This document shows, one piece after another, positions 51,344 through 59,469 of a stretch of 64,000 nt of DNA. The notes beneath the pieces are model-generated. The model saw only the letters and a list, made by a program, of their open reading frames with translations, was not told the DNA's origin and did not search any database. Position 1 is the first letter of the stretch. Each line of letters begins with the position of its first letter. The stretch spans positions 62,001 through 126,000 of the forward strand of contig NZ_SMKL01000007.1 in the NCBI RefSeq assembly GCF_004348545.1, read 5' to 3'. This DNA is from Jiangella ureilytica. Its GTDB lineage: Bacteria > Actinomycetota > Actinomycetes > Jiangellales > Jiangellaceae. The translations under genes and the position numbers were made by a program.

Positions 51344-52227
51344 CGGCTCCGGTCCTGTCGGGTTCGGGGGTTGCGGGCGTCGTTGTAGGCCAGCGCGACC
51401 AGGGTGGCCGCGACGACCAGCAGCAGGACGGCCAGCGACGGGAAGAACGCCGTCCACCACGACGAGCTGAGCGCGCCGGAGCGCTGGGCGTTGTAGAGGA
51501 TGGTCCCCCAGGACCAGCTGGACGGGTCGCCCAGACCCAGGAACGCCAGTCCCGCCTCGCTCAGCACCGCCCGCGACGCCGTCACCACCACCGACACCGC
51601 GATCACCGGCGAGACCGCCGGCAGCACGTGCCGCAGCAGCACCCAGCGGTTCGGCGCCCCCATCACGTGCGCGGCGTCGACGTAGGACAGCGTCACGATC
51701 GGCAGCGCCTGTGAGCGGACCACCCGGGCCACCTCGGGCCAGGAGAACACCGCGATGACGAGGACGAGGGTCGTGACGCTGGGTCCGGCCAGCGCCGCCA
51801 CCAGGATCATCAGCGGCAGCACCGGCAGCGAGAGCATCACGTCGACGAACAGCCCGAGCAGGCCGTCCAGGCGCTTGAAGTACGCGCCGCCGACGCCGAC
51901 CGCCACGCCGAGCACGATGGCCAGCGCGGACGCGCCGAGGCCCACCGCCATGCTCGTCCGCGTACCCCAGACGACCTGGGCGAAGATGTCGCGGCCGAGG
52001 TGGTCGGTGCCGAACCAGTGCGCCGCCGACGGCCCGGCGAGCACGTCGTCGCCGTAGCCGCGTGGGTAGTCGGCGATCAGCGGAGCGGCCACCGCGACCA
52101 GCAGCAGCAGCACCAGCAGCCCGGCCGCGACCAGGCCGAGCGGGTTGTGCCGGAACGCCCGCCAGGTGCGGCTGGCCGGCGTCGGCTCCGCCGCGACGGC
52201 CGTCAGCTCCTCGCTGAGCCCGCTCAT
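51340..52227 (-). CDS. ABC transporter permease, DppC/OppC-type
   Basis: A 295-residue permease with six predicted helices and an N-terminal cytoplasmic OppC-N segment (RAFRHNPLGLVAAGLLVLLL). It has the HWFGTDHLGRDIFAQVVWGTRTS motif (in two parts) characteristic of DppC/OppC and the EAA loop (YVDAAHVMGAPNRWVLLRHVLP). It forms the channel with the upstream DppB-type permease. The gene overlaps neighbours by four bases on both sides. Confidence 0.93.
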   Translation of the reverse strand: MSGLSEELTAVAAEPTPASRTWRAFRHNPLGLVAAGLLVLLLLVAVAAPLIADYPRGYGDDVLAGPSAAHWFGTDHLGRDIFAQVVWGTRTSMAVGLGASALAIVLGVAVGVGGAYFKRLDGLLGLFVDVMLSLPVLPLMILVAALAGPSVTTLVLVIAVFSWPEVARVVRSQALPIVTLSYVDAAHVMGAPNRWVLLRHVLPAVSPVIAVSVVVTASRAVLSEAGLAFLGLGDPSSWSWGTILYNAQRSGALSSSWWTAFFPSLAVLLLVVAATLVALAYNDARNPRTRQDRSR

Positions 52228-53186
52228 GCCGCACGCACCCGCGGGTCGAGGAGGCCGTAGGCGAGGTCGGTCAGCAGGTTCGCCACCACGACCGCGGCCG
52301 CCAGCAGCACGAACGCGCCCTGCAGGACCGGGAAGTCGAGCTGGCCGACCGACTCGTAGATCGCCCGCCCGACGCCCGGGTAGGCGAAGATCGTCTCGGT
52401 CAGGACGGCGCCGCCCACCAGGAAGCCCAGCTGCAGCCCGACCAGCGTCGTGGTGGGCAGCAGCGCGTTGCGCAGGGCGTGCTTCCAGACCACCCGGTGC
52501 TCCGGCGCGCCCTTGGCCCGGGCGACCGTGCAGTACTCCTCGCCGAGCGCGTCGATGAGGTTCGTGCGCAGCGTGAGCACGTAGGCGCCGATCTGCAGCA
52601 CGACCAGGCTCAGGCACGGCAGCACGAGGTGCCGCAGCATGCTCGCGTACGCCTCCAGCCCGTAGACGTCGTCGTCGATGGCGCCGCCGATCGGGAACCA
52701 GCCGAGCCAGAGCCCGAACGTGTAGAGCAGCGCGATGCCCACCGTCGGGACGAACAGCGACTGCCCGACGACGCCGCCGATCTGGATGACGCGGTCCAGG
52801 GCGCCGCCGCGGTGGGTCGCCGCCAGCACGCCCAGCGGCAGCCCGATGAGCAGCGTCACTATCAGCGCGCTGCCGGTGAGGATGAGCGTCCACGGCAGCC
52901 GTTCCAGCAGCACGTCCGCGACCGGGACGGACTGCCGGAACGACACGCCGAGGTTGCCCTGCAGCAGTTCACCCAGGTACGTCACGTACTGCACCGCGAG
53001 CGGCCGGTCGAGCCCGAAGTCGGCGAGGATCTGCTGACGCTGGTCCTCGCCCATCGTCGGGCTCGCGATGGCCAGCGCCGGGTCGCCCGGCAGCAGCCGC
53101 ACGAGGAAGAACGTGACGCTGACCGCGAACCAGAGGGTGAGCAGGCCGCGGAGCACCCGCAGCGAAGCGAACCGGAGCAGGGCCAT
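52224..53186 (-). CDS. ABC transporter permease, DppB/OppB-type
   Basis: A 320-residue permease with six helices: the N-terminal SVTFFLVRLLPGDPALAIA motif of DppB/OppB, the LGLDRPLAVQYVTYLGELLQGNLG-like region (in parts) and the EAA loop (YCTVARAKGAPEHRVVWKHALRNALLP, in two parts). It partners the DppC-type gene; the two overlap by ATGA. It lies 6 bases downstream of the binding-protein gene. Confidence 0.93.
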   Translation of the reverse strand: MALLRFASLRVLRGLLTLWFAVSVTFFLVRLLPGDPALAIASPTMGEDQRQQILADFGLDRPLAVQYVTYLGELLQGNLGVSFRQSVPVADVLLERLPWTLILTGSALIVTLLIGLPLGVLAATHRGGALDRVIQIGGVVGQSLFVPTVGIALLYTFGLWLGWFPIGGAIDDDVYGLEAYASMLRHLVLPCLSLVVLQIGAYVLTLRTNLIDALGEEYCTVARAKGAPEHRVVWKHALRNALLPTTTLVGLQLGFLVGGAVLTETIFAYPGVGRAIYESVGQLDFPVLQGAFVLLAAAVVVANLLTDLAYGLLDPRVRAA

Positions 53187-53192
53187 GAGCGC

Positions 53193-54815
53193 TCAGTCCG
53201 CCGCCCGCACCGACGCCAGCGACTGCGGGTTGACCACCGAGAGCAGCTCGCTGGGCTTGGGCTGGAAGCCGGTCCACTCGTTCGAGGCCGCGAAGGTGAA
53301 CTGCTCGACGTACATGACGTTGTCGTAGACCTGCTCGGTGACGATGCGGGCCAGTTCGTGCAGCGGCCCGCGCGCGTCCTCGACGGTCAGCGCCGACGAC
53401 GCCTCCGCCAGCAGCCGGTCGATCTCGGGGTCGTTCACGCCGGCGTAGTTGATGAACCCCTCAGGCGCGAACAGCAGCGAGAAGTTCGACTGCGGCTCGT
53501 CGATGATCGCCCACGACCCGGCGTAGATGTCGAAGTCCCGTTCGTTGGTCCGGGCGAGGTACGTGTTGCGCTCCAGCCCGGCCAGTGTGATGGTGATGCC
53601 GGCCTCGGCCGCCTGGTCGCGCACCAGCTCCGCCCACGAGGAGATGTTCGGGTCGCCGGCGTCGTAGATCATCTCCAGCTCGAGGTTCTCGACACCGGCC
53701 TGCGCCAGCAGCTCGCGGGAGAGCTCGGGGTCGTACTCGTACTCCTCGGCCGTCTCGTCCACCCACTGCTTGAACGTCGGGGTGAGTACGCTGGAGTTGG
53801 CCGACACCGCGTTGCCGCCGAGCACGACCTCGCGGATGGCCTCGTAGTCGACGGCGTGCGCGAGCGCCCGGCGGACCTCGACCCGGTCCAGCGGCGAGCG
53901 GCGCATGTTGTACTGCATGTGCGCCCAGCCCAGCGACGGGACGCTGAACGTCTGCAGCTCCTCGTCGCCCTCGATGTCGCGGGCCACCGACGGCGGCAGT
54001 GCGTTGCCGATGAGGTCGATCTCGCCGGAGCGCAACGCCAGAACCTCGGTGTTGACGTCGGGGTAGACGCGGAACACCACCCGGTCCAGCGCGGCCCGGC
54101 CGTCCTCGGCCAGCGGGTAGGTGTCCACCGCCTCCAGGACGTAGCGCTGCCCGCGCTCGACCCGGGTGAGCACGAACGGACCGGCCGACACCCAGTCGGA
54201 GTCGTTGGCGAAATCGGCCACCGACGGCGCCTGCCCGAACACGTGCTCCGGGACGATGGGCATCCAGAACCCGATGCTGTTGAGGAACGCACCGTCCGGC
54301 CGGCTCAGGGTGAACTCGATCCGGGTGTCCGAGGCGGCCGTCGCGGACTCGTACGCACTGATCATGCCGGCGACGGTGCCCAGCTGCTCGGCCTTGACGG
54401 CGTCGATGGTGAAGACGACGTCCTCGGCGGTCAGCGGCTCGCCGTCGGACCACTCCATGTCGTCGCGGATCTCGATCCACGCACTCAGGCCGTCCTCGCC
54501 GTAGCCCCACTCGGTCGCCAGCGCCGGCACCTTCGTGCCGTCGTCGTCGATGGTCATCATCGCGGGGTACATCAGGTTCGTGACCCAGCTGTCGGTGCGG
54601 CTGTTTCCGACCAGCGGGTTGAAGTTGACGACGTCCGCGGTGGTGCCGATGGCCAGCTCGCCGCCGCTGCCGCCGTCGGAGCGGCCCGGGTCCTCGGACT
54701 CGCCGCCCGAGGCGCCGTCGGGCTCGGACGGGACGCAGGCCGCCAGGCCCGCCAGCGTCAGGGCCACCGCCGCGCCCAGCGCGACGCGCCGGCGCAGACC
54801 GCGCGTAGTGCTCAT
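53193..54815 (-). CDS. Peptide-type ABC substrate-binding lipoprotein (SBP_bac_5)
   Basis: A 540-residue lipoprotein with a signal peptide ending in the lipobox LAGLAAC (Cys27) and a low-complexity linker (~28-50). The mature fold is of the DppA/OppA class (NPLVGNSRTDSWVTNLMYPAM, EPLTAEDVVFTIDAVKAEQ, RRALAHAVDYEAIREVVLGG, then FDIYAGSWAIIDEPQSNFSL). It captures the substrate outside and delivers it to the two permeases. The ATG overlaps the dipeptidase stop (ATGA). The bound ligand cannot be read from sequence. Confidence 0.92.
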   Translation of the reverse strand: MSTTRGLRRRVALGAAVALTLAGLAACVPSEPDGASGGESEDPGRSDGGSGGELAIGTTADVVNFNPLVGNSRTDSWVTNLMYPAMMTIDDDGTKVPALATEWGYGEDGLSAWIEIRDDMEWSDGEPLTAEDVVFTIDAVKAEQLGTVAGMISAYESATAASDTRIEFTLSRPDGAFLNSIGFWMPIVPEHVFGQAPSVADFANDSDWVSAGPFVLTRVERGQRYVLEAVDTYPLAEDGRAALDRVVFRVYPDVNTEVLALRSGEIDLIGNALPPSVARDIEGDEELQTFSVPSLGWAHMQYNMRRSPLDRVEVRRALAHAVDYEAIREVVLGGNAVSANSSVLTPTFKQWVDETAEEYEYDPELSRELLAQAGVENLELEMIYDAGDPNISSWAELVRDQAAEAGITITLAGLERNTYLARTNERDFDIYAGSWAIIDEPQSNFSLLFAPEGFINYAGVNDPEIDRLLAEASSALTVEDARGPLHELARIVTEQVYDNVMYVEQFTFAASNEWTGFQPKPSELLSVVNPQSLASVRAAD

Positions 54816-56047
54816 CTCTCCCAGACCTCCTCGATGACACGCATGGCGTTGCCGCCGATGACGGCGCGGATCTCGTCGTCGGAATAGTCGTGCGTGACCA
54901 GCCAGCCGACGATGTTCCAGAAGCACTCGGCCGGGTTCTCCAGGCCGTCGACGTACTCGACCTCCTCGTAGTCGACCGAGCCGTGGGCGTCGCCGATCGA
55001 CAGGTGGCCGGCGAACAGGTGGTGCAGCCCGACGTGGTCGCCGAACAGCGTGTCCGGCCCGAACCCGACGTGCTCGATGCCGACCAGGTCGGCGCAGTAC
55101 ACGAAGTGGTCCATCACCGACTCGAGGCTGTGCCGCGGGTGCTGCGGCGACAGCGTCGTGTGCGGCGCGGCCTCCAGGCCGATGACGCCGCCGCGCTCCG
55201 CGCAGGCCTTGATGACCTCGTCCGGCTTCATCCGGTTGGTCGGCCACACCGAGCGGGCGCCGGCGTGCGTGATGATGATCGGCTTCGTCGAGTGCTCGAT
55301 CACCTCCAGCGAGGTGAGGTCGCCCGAGTGCGAGACGTCGACGACGATGCCGAGCGTGTTCATGCGCTCCACGGCCTTGCGCCCGAACGCGGTGAGCCCG
55401 CCGTCGCGGCGCTCCTTCAGCCCGCTGCCGAGCGTGTTGGCCTCGCTGTAGGCGATGCCGAGCTGGCGGACCCCGAAGCCGTAGAGGATGTCGATGCGGT
55501 CCAGCTCGTTCTCGATCGGGGTGGAGGCCTCCAGCCCGGCGATGAGCGCGATGCGCCCGGTCTCGTGCGCCCGGCGGATGTCCGCCAGCGTCTCGGCCTT
55601 GATGACGAAGTCCTGGTGCGCGAGGTCGGAGAAGCGCATGCCGAGATCGGCGATGATGTCGGTCCACTTCCAGCCGGCGTGGCTGGTCACGCACGCCGTG
55701 CCGTCCATGAAGTTGTCGATGACCGCGGTGAGGCCGGACCGCGCGAGGCCCTCGTACCCGGTGCGGTGCCGCCCGTGGCGGTTGTAGTCGATGGTCTCGC
55801 CGATGTCGTCGGGGAACCTCGTCGGGTGCTCGTGGGTCGAGACGACGACGCTCTCGGTCAGCAGCCGGGTCACCCGGTCGCGCTGTGCGTCGGACAGCTC
55901 CAGCCCGCCGTACTGGGGCACCCGGCCGAGCTCTGGCGCCAGATCGAACGCCTTGTAGTCGACGCCTTCACGCAAGTAGCTGTACGAGCGATATCCGTCG
56001 TAGCGCTTCGCGGGTTCGAGCACGGCAGACCTCCCGGAATCCTTCAT
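54812..56047 (-). CDS. M19 dipeptidase-family hydrolase with HxH metal motif
   Basis: A 411-residue TIM-barrel protein of the renal/membrane dipeptidase family. The first metal motif, H-x-D in classical members, is His72-Glu-His74. Bridging Glu173 (GLEAS), His240 (DVSHSGDL), His261 (ITHAGARSV) and Asp332 (GFGPD) keep family positions. It has an N-terminal extension of ~60 residues and no signal peptide. M19 enzymes cleave dipeptides, often with D-residues, and relatives act on other amides. It is first in the six-gene operon. A TTGCTG-N17-CATCGT promoter (56087-56059, minus strand) lies directly upstream. Confidence 0.87.
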   Translation of the reverse strand: MKDSGRSAVLEPAKRYDGYRSYSYLREGVDYKAFDLAPELGRVPQYGGLELSDAQRDRVTRLLTESVVVSTHEHPTRFPDDIGETIDYNRHGRHRTGYEGLARSGLTAVIDNFMDGTACVTSHAGWKWTDIIADLGMRFSDLAHQDFVIKAETLADIRRAHETGRIALIAGLEASTPIENELDRIDILYGFGVRQLGIAYSEANTLGSGLKERRDGGLTAFGRKAVERMNTLGIVVDVSHSGDLTSLEVIEHSTKPIIITHAGARSVWPTNRMKPDEVIKACAERGGVIGLEAAPHTTLSPQHPRHSLESVMDHFVYCADLVGIEHVGFGPDTLFGDHVGLHHLFAGHLSIGDAHGSVDYEEVEYVDGLENPAECFWNIVGWLVTHDYSDDEIRAVIGGNAMRVIEEVWER

Positions 56048-56153
56048 CAACGTCACCGACGATGGCAGATATCGGCATGCACAGCAAGTCCCACGACGGA
56101 GATCGGCGTAACGTTCATGTTGCACGCTGGATTTCGGCGCCACCTCCGATACG

Positions 56154-57146
56154 ATGGCCGCCATGACCGAGGAGACCGCGCTCGACGATCTCGACCGGCG
56201 CATCGTCGCCGCACTGCAGACGCACGGCCGGGCGACGTGGCAGCAGATCGCGCGGGCCGTCGGCACCTCCGACACGACGGCGGCCCGGCGGGCGCAGCGG
56301 CTGTTCGGCTCCGGTCTCGTCCGCGTCGTCGCGTCCGCCGACCCGCTGCGCAGCGTGGGCGGCTACCCGGTCCTCGTCCAGGTCACCTGCCGCGTCGGCC
56401 AGGCGCCGCGGGTCGCCGCCGAGCTGGCCGCCCGGCCGGACGTGCGGTTCGCCGCGCTCATCACCGGCACGTTCGACCTCATCGTCGAGCTGATCGTGCC
56501 GTCGCAGCGCGCACTGGCCAGGGTGCTGTTCGAGGAGATCGAGCAGGTCGACGGCATCCTGTCGACGGTCACCGAGACGGTGATCGCCCAGCACAAGGTC
56601 GCCAACGTGTGGGCGCACGGCACGCTATTACCGGAGGCCATCGCGACGCTGGAGTCCGAGCGCGGGCCGATCGAGCAGCGCGACCCGAAACCGCTCGACG
56701 AGCGCGACCACGCCCTCGTCGGGCTGCTCGGCGAGGACGCCCGGCTCAGTTTCGCCGAACTGGCCGTCCGGCTCGACATGAGCGAGTCGATGGTCAAGCG
56801 CCGGCTGGACACGCTGACCCACGACGGCCGCGTCCGCTACACGACGATCGTCCGGCCGGAGCTGCTCGGCTACGGCGTCGAGGTGTTCTACTGGCTCGCC
56901 GTCGACCTGCGTCACCTCGGCGAGACCGCCAAGGCGCTGGGCGAGCGACCGGAGGTGCGCTACCTTTCCTCCACCGCCGGCTACAGCGACCTGACCTGCG
57001 AGGTCGTCCTCCGGCACCAGGACGACCTCCTGAGCTTCAACACCCGCGTGCTCGGCGAGCTGCCCGGCATCCGCCGGGTCGAGATCGGCCTCGAGCTGAT
57101 CACCGTCAAGCGCGCCTTCACCCTTGTCGAAGGGGGCGCCCTGTGA
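56154..57146 (+). CDS. Double-module Lrp/AsnC-family regulator
   Basis: A 330-residue regulator that contains two AsnC units in tandem. Each has a helix-turn-helix (LDDLDRRIVAALQTHGRATW, QQIARAVGTSDTTAARRAQR; later LDERDHALVGLLGEDARLSF, AELAVRLDMSESMVKRRLD) and a RAM-like ligand domain. Lrp-type proteins sense amino acids or their derivatives. It is divergent from the dipeptidase-transporter operon and overlaps the ATPase gene (GTGA), so it is almost certainly the local regulator. Starts at 56154 or 56163 are possible; the second lies 8 bases after a TACGAT -10-like box. Confidence 0.9.
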   Translation: MAAMTEETALDDLDRRIVAALQTHGRATWQQIARAVGTSDTTAARRAQRLFGSGLVRVVASADPLRSVGGYPVLVQVTCRVGQAPRVAAELAARPDVRFAALITGTFDLIVELIVPSQRALARVLFEEIEQVDGILSTVTETVIAQHKVANVWAHGTLLPEAIATLESERGPIEQRDPKPLDERDHALVGLLGEDARLSFAELAVRLDMSESMVKRRLDTLTHDGRVRYTTIVRPELLGYGVEVFYWLAVDLRHLGETAKALGERPEVRYLSSTAGYSDLTCEVVLRHQDDLLSFNTRVLGELPGIRRVEIGLELITVKRAFTLVEGGAL

Positions 57147-58795
57147 CCACGCCCGCGCTCGCGATCCACCGCCTCGGCGTCGAGTTCCGCACCGGCGACG
57201 GCACCACGACGGCCGCGCGCGACGTCAGCATCGAGGTCCGGCCCGGCGAGATCCTCGCACTGGTCGGCGAGTCCGGCTCCGGCAAGAGCGTCAGCGCCCT
57301 GTCCGTGCTGGGACTGCTGCCGCCGACCGCCGTCCGCACCGGGCGCATCGAGGTCGGCGGCCGCGACGTCACTACGCCGGACGGGCCGACGCTGCGGCGG
57401 CTGCGCGGCCAGGACGTCGCCATGGTGTTCCAGGACCCGATGACGGCGCTCAACCCCGTCTTCACCGTCGGATCGCAGATCGTCGAGGCCCTCCGGCTGC
57501 ACACCGACCTCAGCCGCCGGGCCGCGCGGGCGCGGGCCGTCGAGCTGCTCGGCCTGGTCGGGTTGCCCGACCCGGAGCAGCGGTTCGGGTACTACCCGCA
57601 CCAGCTCTCCGGCGGGCAGCGGCAGCGCGCCATGATCGCGATGGCCATCTCGTGCGACCCGGCCGTCCTCATCGCCGACGAGCCGACGACGGCGCTCGAC
57701 GTCACCGTCCAGGCGGAGATCCTCTCGCTGCTGCGCAGCCTGCGCGACCGGCTGGACTCCGCGATCCTCATCATCACGCACGACATGGGCGTCGTGGCCG
57801 ACATCGCCGATCGCGTGGTCGTCATGCGCGACGGCGAGATCGTCGAGGAGGCACCGGTCGAGCAGCTGTTCGCACGGCCGGCGCAGCCCTACACCCGCGA
57901 CCTGCTGGCCGCCGTGCCGTACCTGGGCCGGCAGGAGGTCCGGCCGCCGGCGGCGGTTCCGGCCGGCTCGCGGGGCGCGGCGCTCGAGCTGCACGACGTC
58001 GTCGTGGAATACCCGGGCGGGCTCGGCCGCCCGGCCTTCCGCGCCGTCGACGGGGTGTCGCTCACCGTGCCGCGCGGGCAGGTGCTCGGCCTCGTCGGCG
58101 AGTCGGGGTCGGGCAAGTCCACGATCGGCCGGTGCGTCGTCGGACTGCTGCGGGCGGCCTCAGGACGCGTGGTCGTCGACGGCCAGGACGTCACCAAGGC
58201 GTCGCGACGGCAGCTGCGCGCGCTCCGGCGCACGGTGGGCATGGTCTTCCAGGATCCGGCGTCGTCGCTGAACCCGCGTTATCCGATCGGCGACAGCATC
58301 GGCGAGCCCTTGCGCCTGGACGGACGGCCCAAGGCCGAGGTGGCGCAGCGGGTCACCGAGCTGCTCGACGGCGTCGAGCTGCCGGCCGCCTGGCGGCACC
58401 GCTACCCCCACGAGCTCTCCGGCGGGCAACGGCAGCGGGTCGGCATCGCCAGGGCCCTGGCCCTCGAGCCCGTCCTGCTCGTCGCGGACGAACCGACCAG
58501 CGCCCTCGACGTGTCGGTGCAGGCCAAGGTGCTCGAACTGCTCATGGAGCTGCAGGGCCGGCTGGGATTCTCGTGCCTGTTCATCAGCCACGACCTCGCC
58601 GTCGTCGAGCTGCTGGCCGGCCACATCGCCGTCATGCACCGCGGCACGATCGTCGAGCAGGGCACCAGCACCGAGATCCTGTCCGCGCCCGGCGCCGACT
58701 ACACCCGGCGGCTGCTGGCGGCCGCGCCGGTCCCGGACCCGGTCGAGCAGCGCCGGCGGCGGGCCGAGCGCGAGCGGAGCGCCGCACCCGCCTGA
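57143..58795 (+). CDS. Fused dual ABC ATPase (DppD-DppF type)
   Basis: A 550-residue protein with two complete ABC domains. Domain 1 (~5-260) has Walker A GESGSGKSV, signature LSGGQRQRAMIAMA, Walker B LIADEPTTALD and ITHD. Domain 2 (~280-540) has GESGSGKST, LSGGQRQRVGIARAL, LVADEPTSALD and ISHD. The QLSGGQRQR and QPYTRDLLAAVP features mark the oligopeptide importer class. It begins with a GTG overlapping the regulator stop. It should energise the permease pair encoded across the divergent promoter; no other ATPase of this type is nearby. Confidence 0.94.
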   Translation: MTTPALAIHRLGVEFRTGDGTTTAARDVSIEVRPGEILALVGESGSGKSVSALSVLGLLPPTAVRTGRIEVGGRDVTTPDGPTLRRLRGQDVAMVFQDPMTALNPVFTVGSQIVEALRLHTDLSRRAARARAVELLGLVGLPDPEQRFGYYPHQLSGGQRQRAMIAMAISCDPAVLIADEPTTALDVTVQAEILSLLRSLRDRLDSAILIITHDMGVVADIADRVVVMRDGEIVEEAPVEQLFARPAQPYTRDLLAAVPYLGRQEVRPPAAVPAGSRGAALELHDVVVEYPGGLGRPAFRAVDGVSLTVPRGQVLGLVGESGSGKSTIGRCVVGLLRAASGRVVVDGQDVTKASRRQLRALRRTVGMVFQDPASSLNPRYPIGDSIGEPLRLDGRPKAEVAQRVTELLDGVELPAAWRHRYPHELSGGQRQRVGIARALALEPVLLVADEPTSALDVSVQAKVLELLMELQGRLGFSCLFISHDLAVVELLAGHIAVMHRGTIVEQGTSTEILSAPGADYTRRLLAAAPVPDPVEQRRRRAERERSAAPA

Positions 58796-58799
58796 GTCG

Positions 58800-59039
58800 T
58801 CAGGTGTGGTCGATGCCGGCGCGATCGAGGAGCTCGCTCAGCCCGACGCCGAGCGCCTTGGCGATGCGGATGAGCTCGATGACGTCGAGACGGCGGTCGC
58901 CGGACTCGAACAGCGACACCTTGCGCTGGGTCAGGCCGAGCCGCTCGCCGAGCTGCGCCTGCGTGAGATCGCGCTCCTCCCGCAGCTGCCGGATCGTGGC
59001 GTACAGCCGCTGGTACTCAGGAGCCCGGCTGTCGACCAC
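58800..59039 (-). CDS. Small XRE-family HTH regulator
   Basis: A 79-residue protein that is essentially one Cro/CI-type helix-turn-helix (IRQLREERDLTQAQLGERLG, LTQRKVSLFESGDRRLDVIE, LIRIAKALGVGLSELLDRAG). A GTG at 59039 gives a sensible N-terminus (VVDSRAPEYQRLYATI). Upstream in-frame codons are open, so the start is uncertain. It ends 4 bases from the convergent ABC ATPase stop and is divergent from a tiny CxxC protein; a 10-bp palindrome lies between them. Confidence 0.85.
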   Translation of the reverse strand: MVDSRAPEYQRLYATIRQLREERDLTQAQLGERLGLTQRKVSLFESGDRRLDVIELIRIAKALGVGLSELLDRAGIDHT

Positions 59040-59084
59040 CCGCCCATCCGATCGCCCTTGATCGAATAGCCAAAGTTTAGCTGG

Positions 59085-59094
59085 CGATATATCG
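59085..59094. promoter_or_regulatory. Palindrome between XRE gene and small CxxC gene
   Basis: CGATATATCG is an exact 10-bp palindrome in an unusually AT-rich pocket. It lies 7 bases before the GTG of the small gene and so overlaps its likely -10 region (TATATC). It is a candidate operator for the XRE protein. Inference only. Confidence 0.45.
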
Positions 59095-59101
59095 TGCCCT
59101 C

Positions 59102-59305
59102 GTGGCCCCGCCGAAGACCCCGGTTCGGTACCGCGCACGCTGCCCCGTCTGCCCGTGGACCGGCCGCGAGTACACCCGCTACTCCCAAGCCGAGGACGCC
59201 GCCCGCGACCACGCCGAACGCACCGTCCACGACACCCATGTGATCGACCACTACGGCCTGCGCATCGCCGGCTCGACCATCCGCCCGGCCGACGAACGCA
59301 CCTGA
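59102..59305 (+). CDS. Tiny CxxC zinc-finger-like protein
   Basis: A 67-residue protein (GTG start) with one CPVC pair at 14-17 and a histidine cluster (DHAERTVHDTHVIDHYGL), which is compatible with a single C2H2-like or ribbon zinc site. No ribosome site is seen; the palindrome/-10 region immediately upstream suggests a leaderless message. It is possibly regulated by, or a partner of, the divergent XRE protein. No family is recognised. Confidence 0.6.
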   Translation: MAPPKTPVRYRARCPVCPWTGREYTRYSQAEDAARDHAERTVHDTHVIDHYGLRIAGSTIRPADERT

Positions 59306-59446
59306 ACCCCGGCCTTCGACCACCCCGGACCACCTCACGAAGTCCGACAAAAGTGGCGTATCCGAGCAAGAGCGATGTACATTCTGCATCCAGAACGCTG
59401 CCAGCCCCGCAGATGGCAACCGCTCCATAGGTCGTTCGAGAGCTGG

Positions 59447-59466
59447 CCCCCCAGACACGAGGGGGG
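59447..59466 (+). promoter_or_regulatory. G-tract hairpin over the PIG-L ribosome site
   Basis: CCCCCC (59447-59452) and GGGGGG (59461-59466) flank an 8-base loop, and the second arm lies only 3 bases before the ATG at 59470. The pairing would mask the only purine-rich ribosome-site candidate, which suggests translational control. The preceding 140 bases from 59306 carry no gene; they include an AT-rich pocket with ATGTACAT (59373-59380). Confidence 0.4.
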
Positions 59467-59469
59467 ACC

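Noticed and set aside
49311-58795. Ectoine degradation cluster
   Set aside because: The M24 enzyme and Lrp regulator fit, but no DoeB-type deacetylase, transaminase or dehydrogenase is present, and the transporter is of the peptide type.
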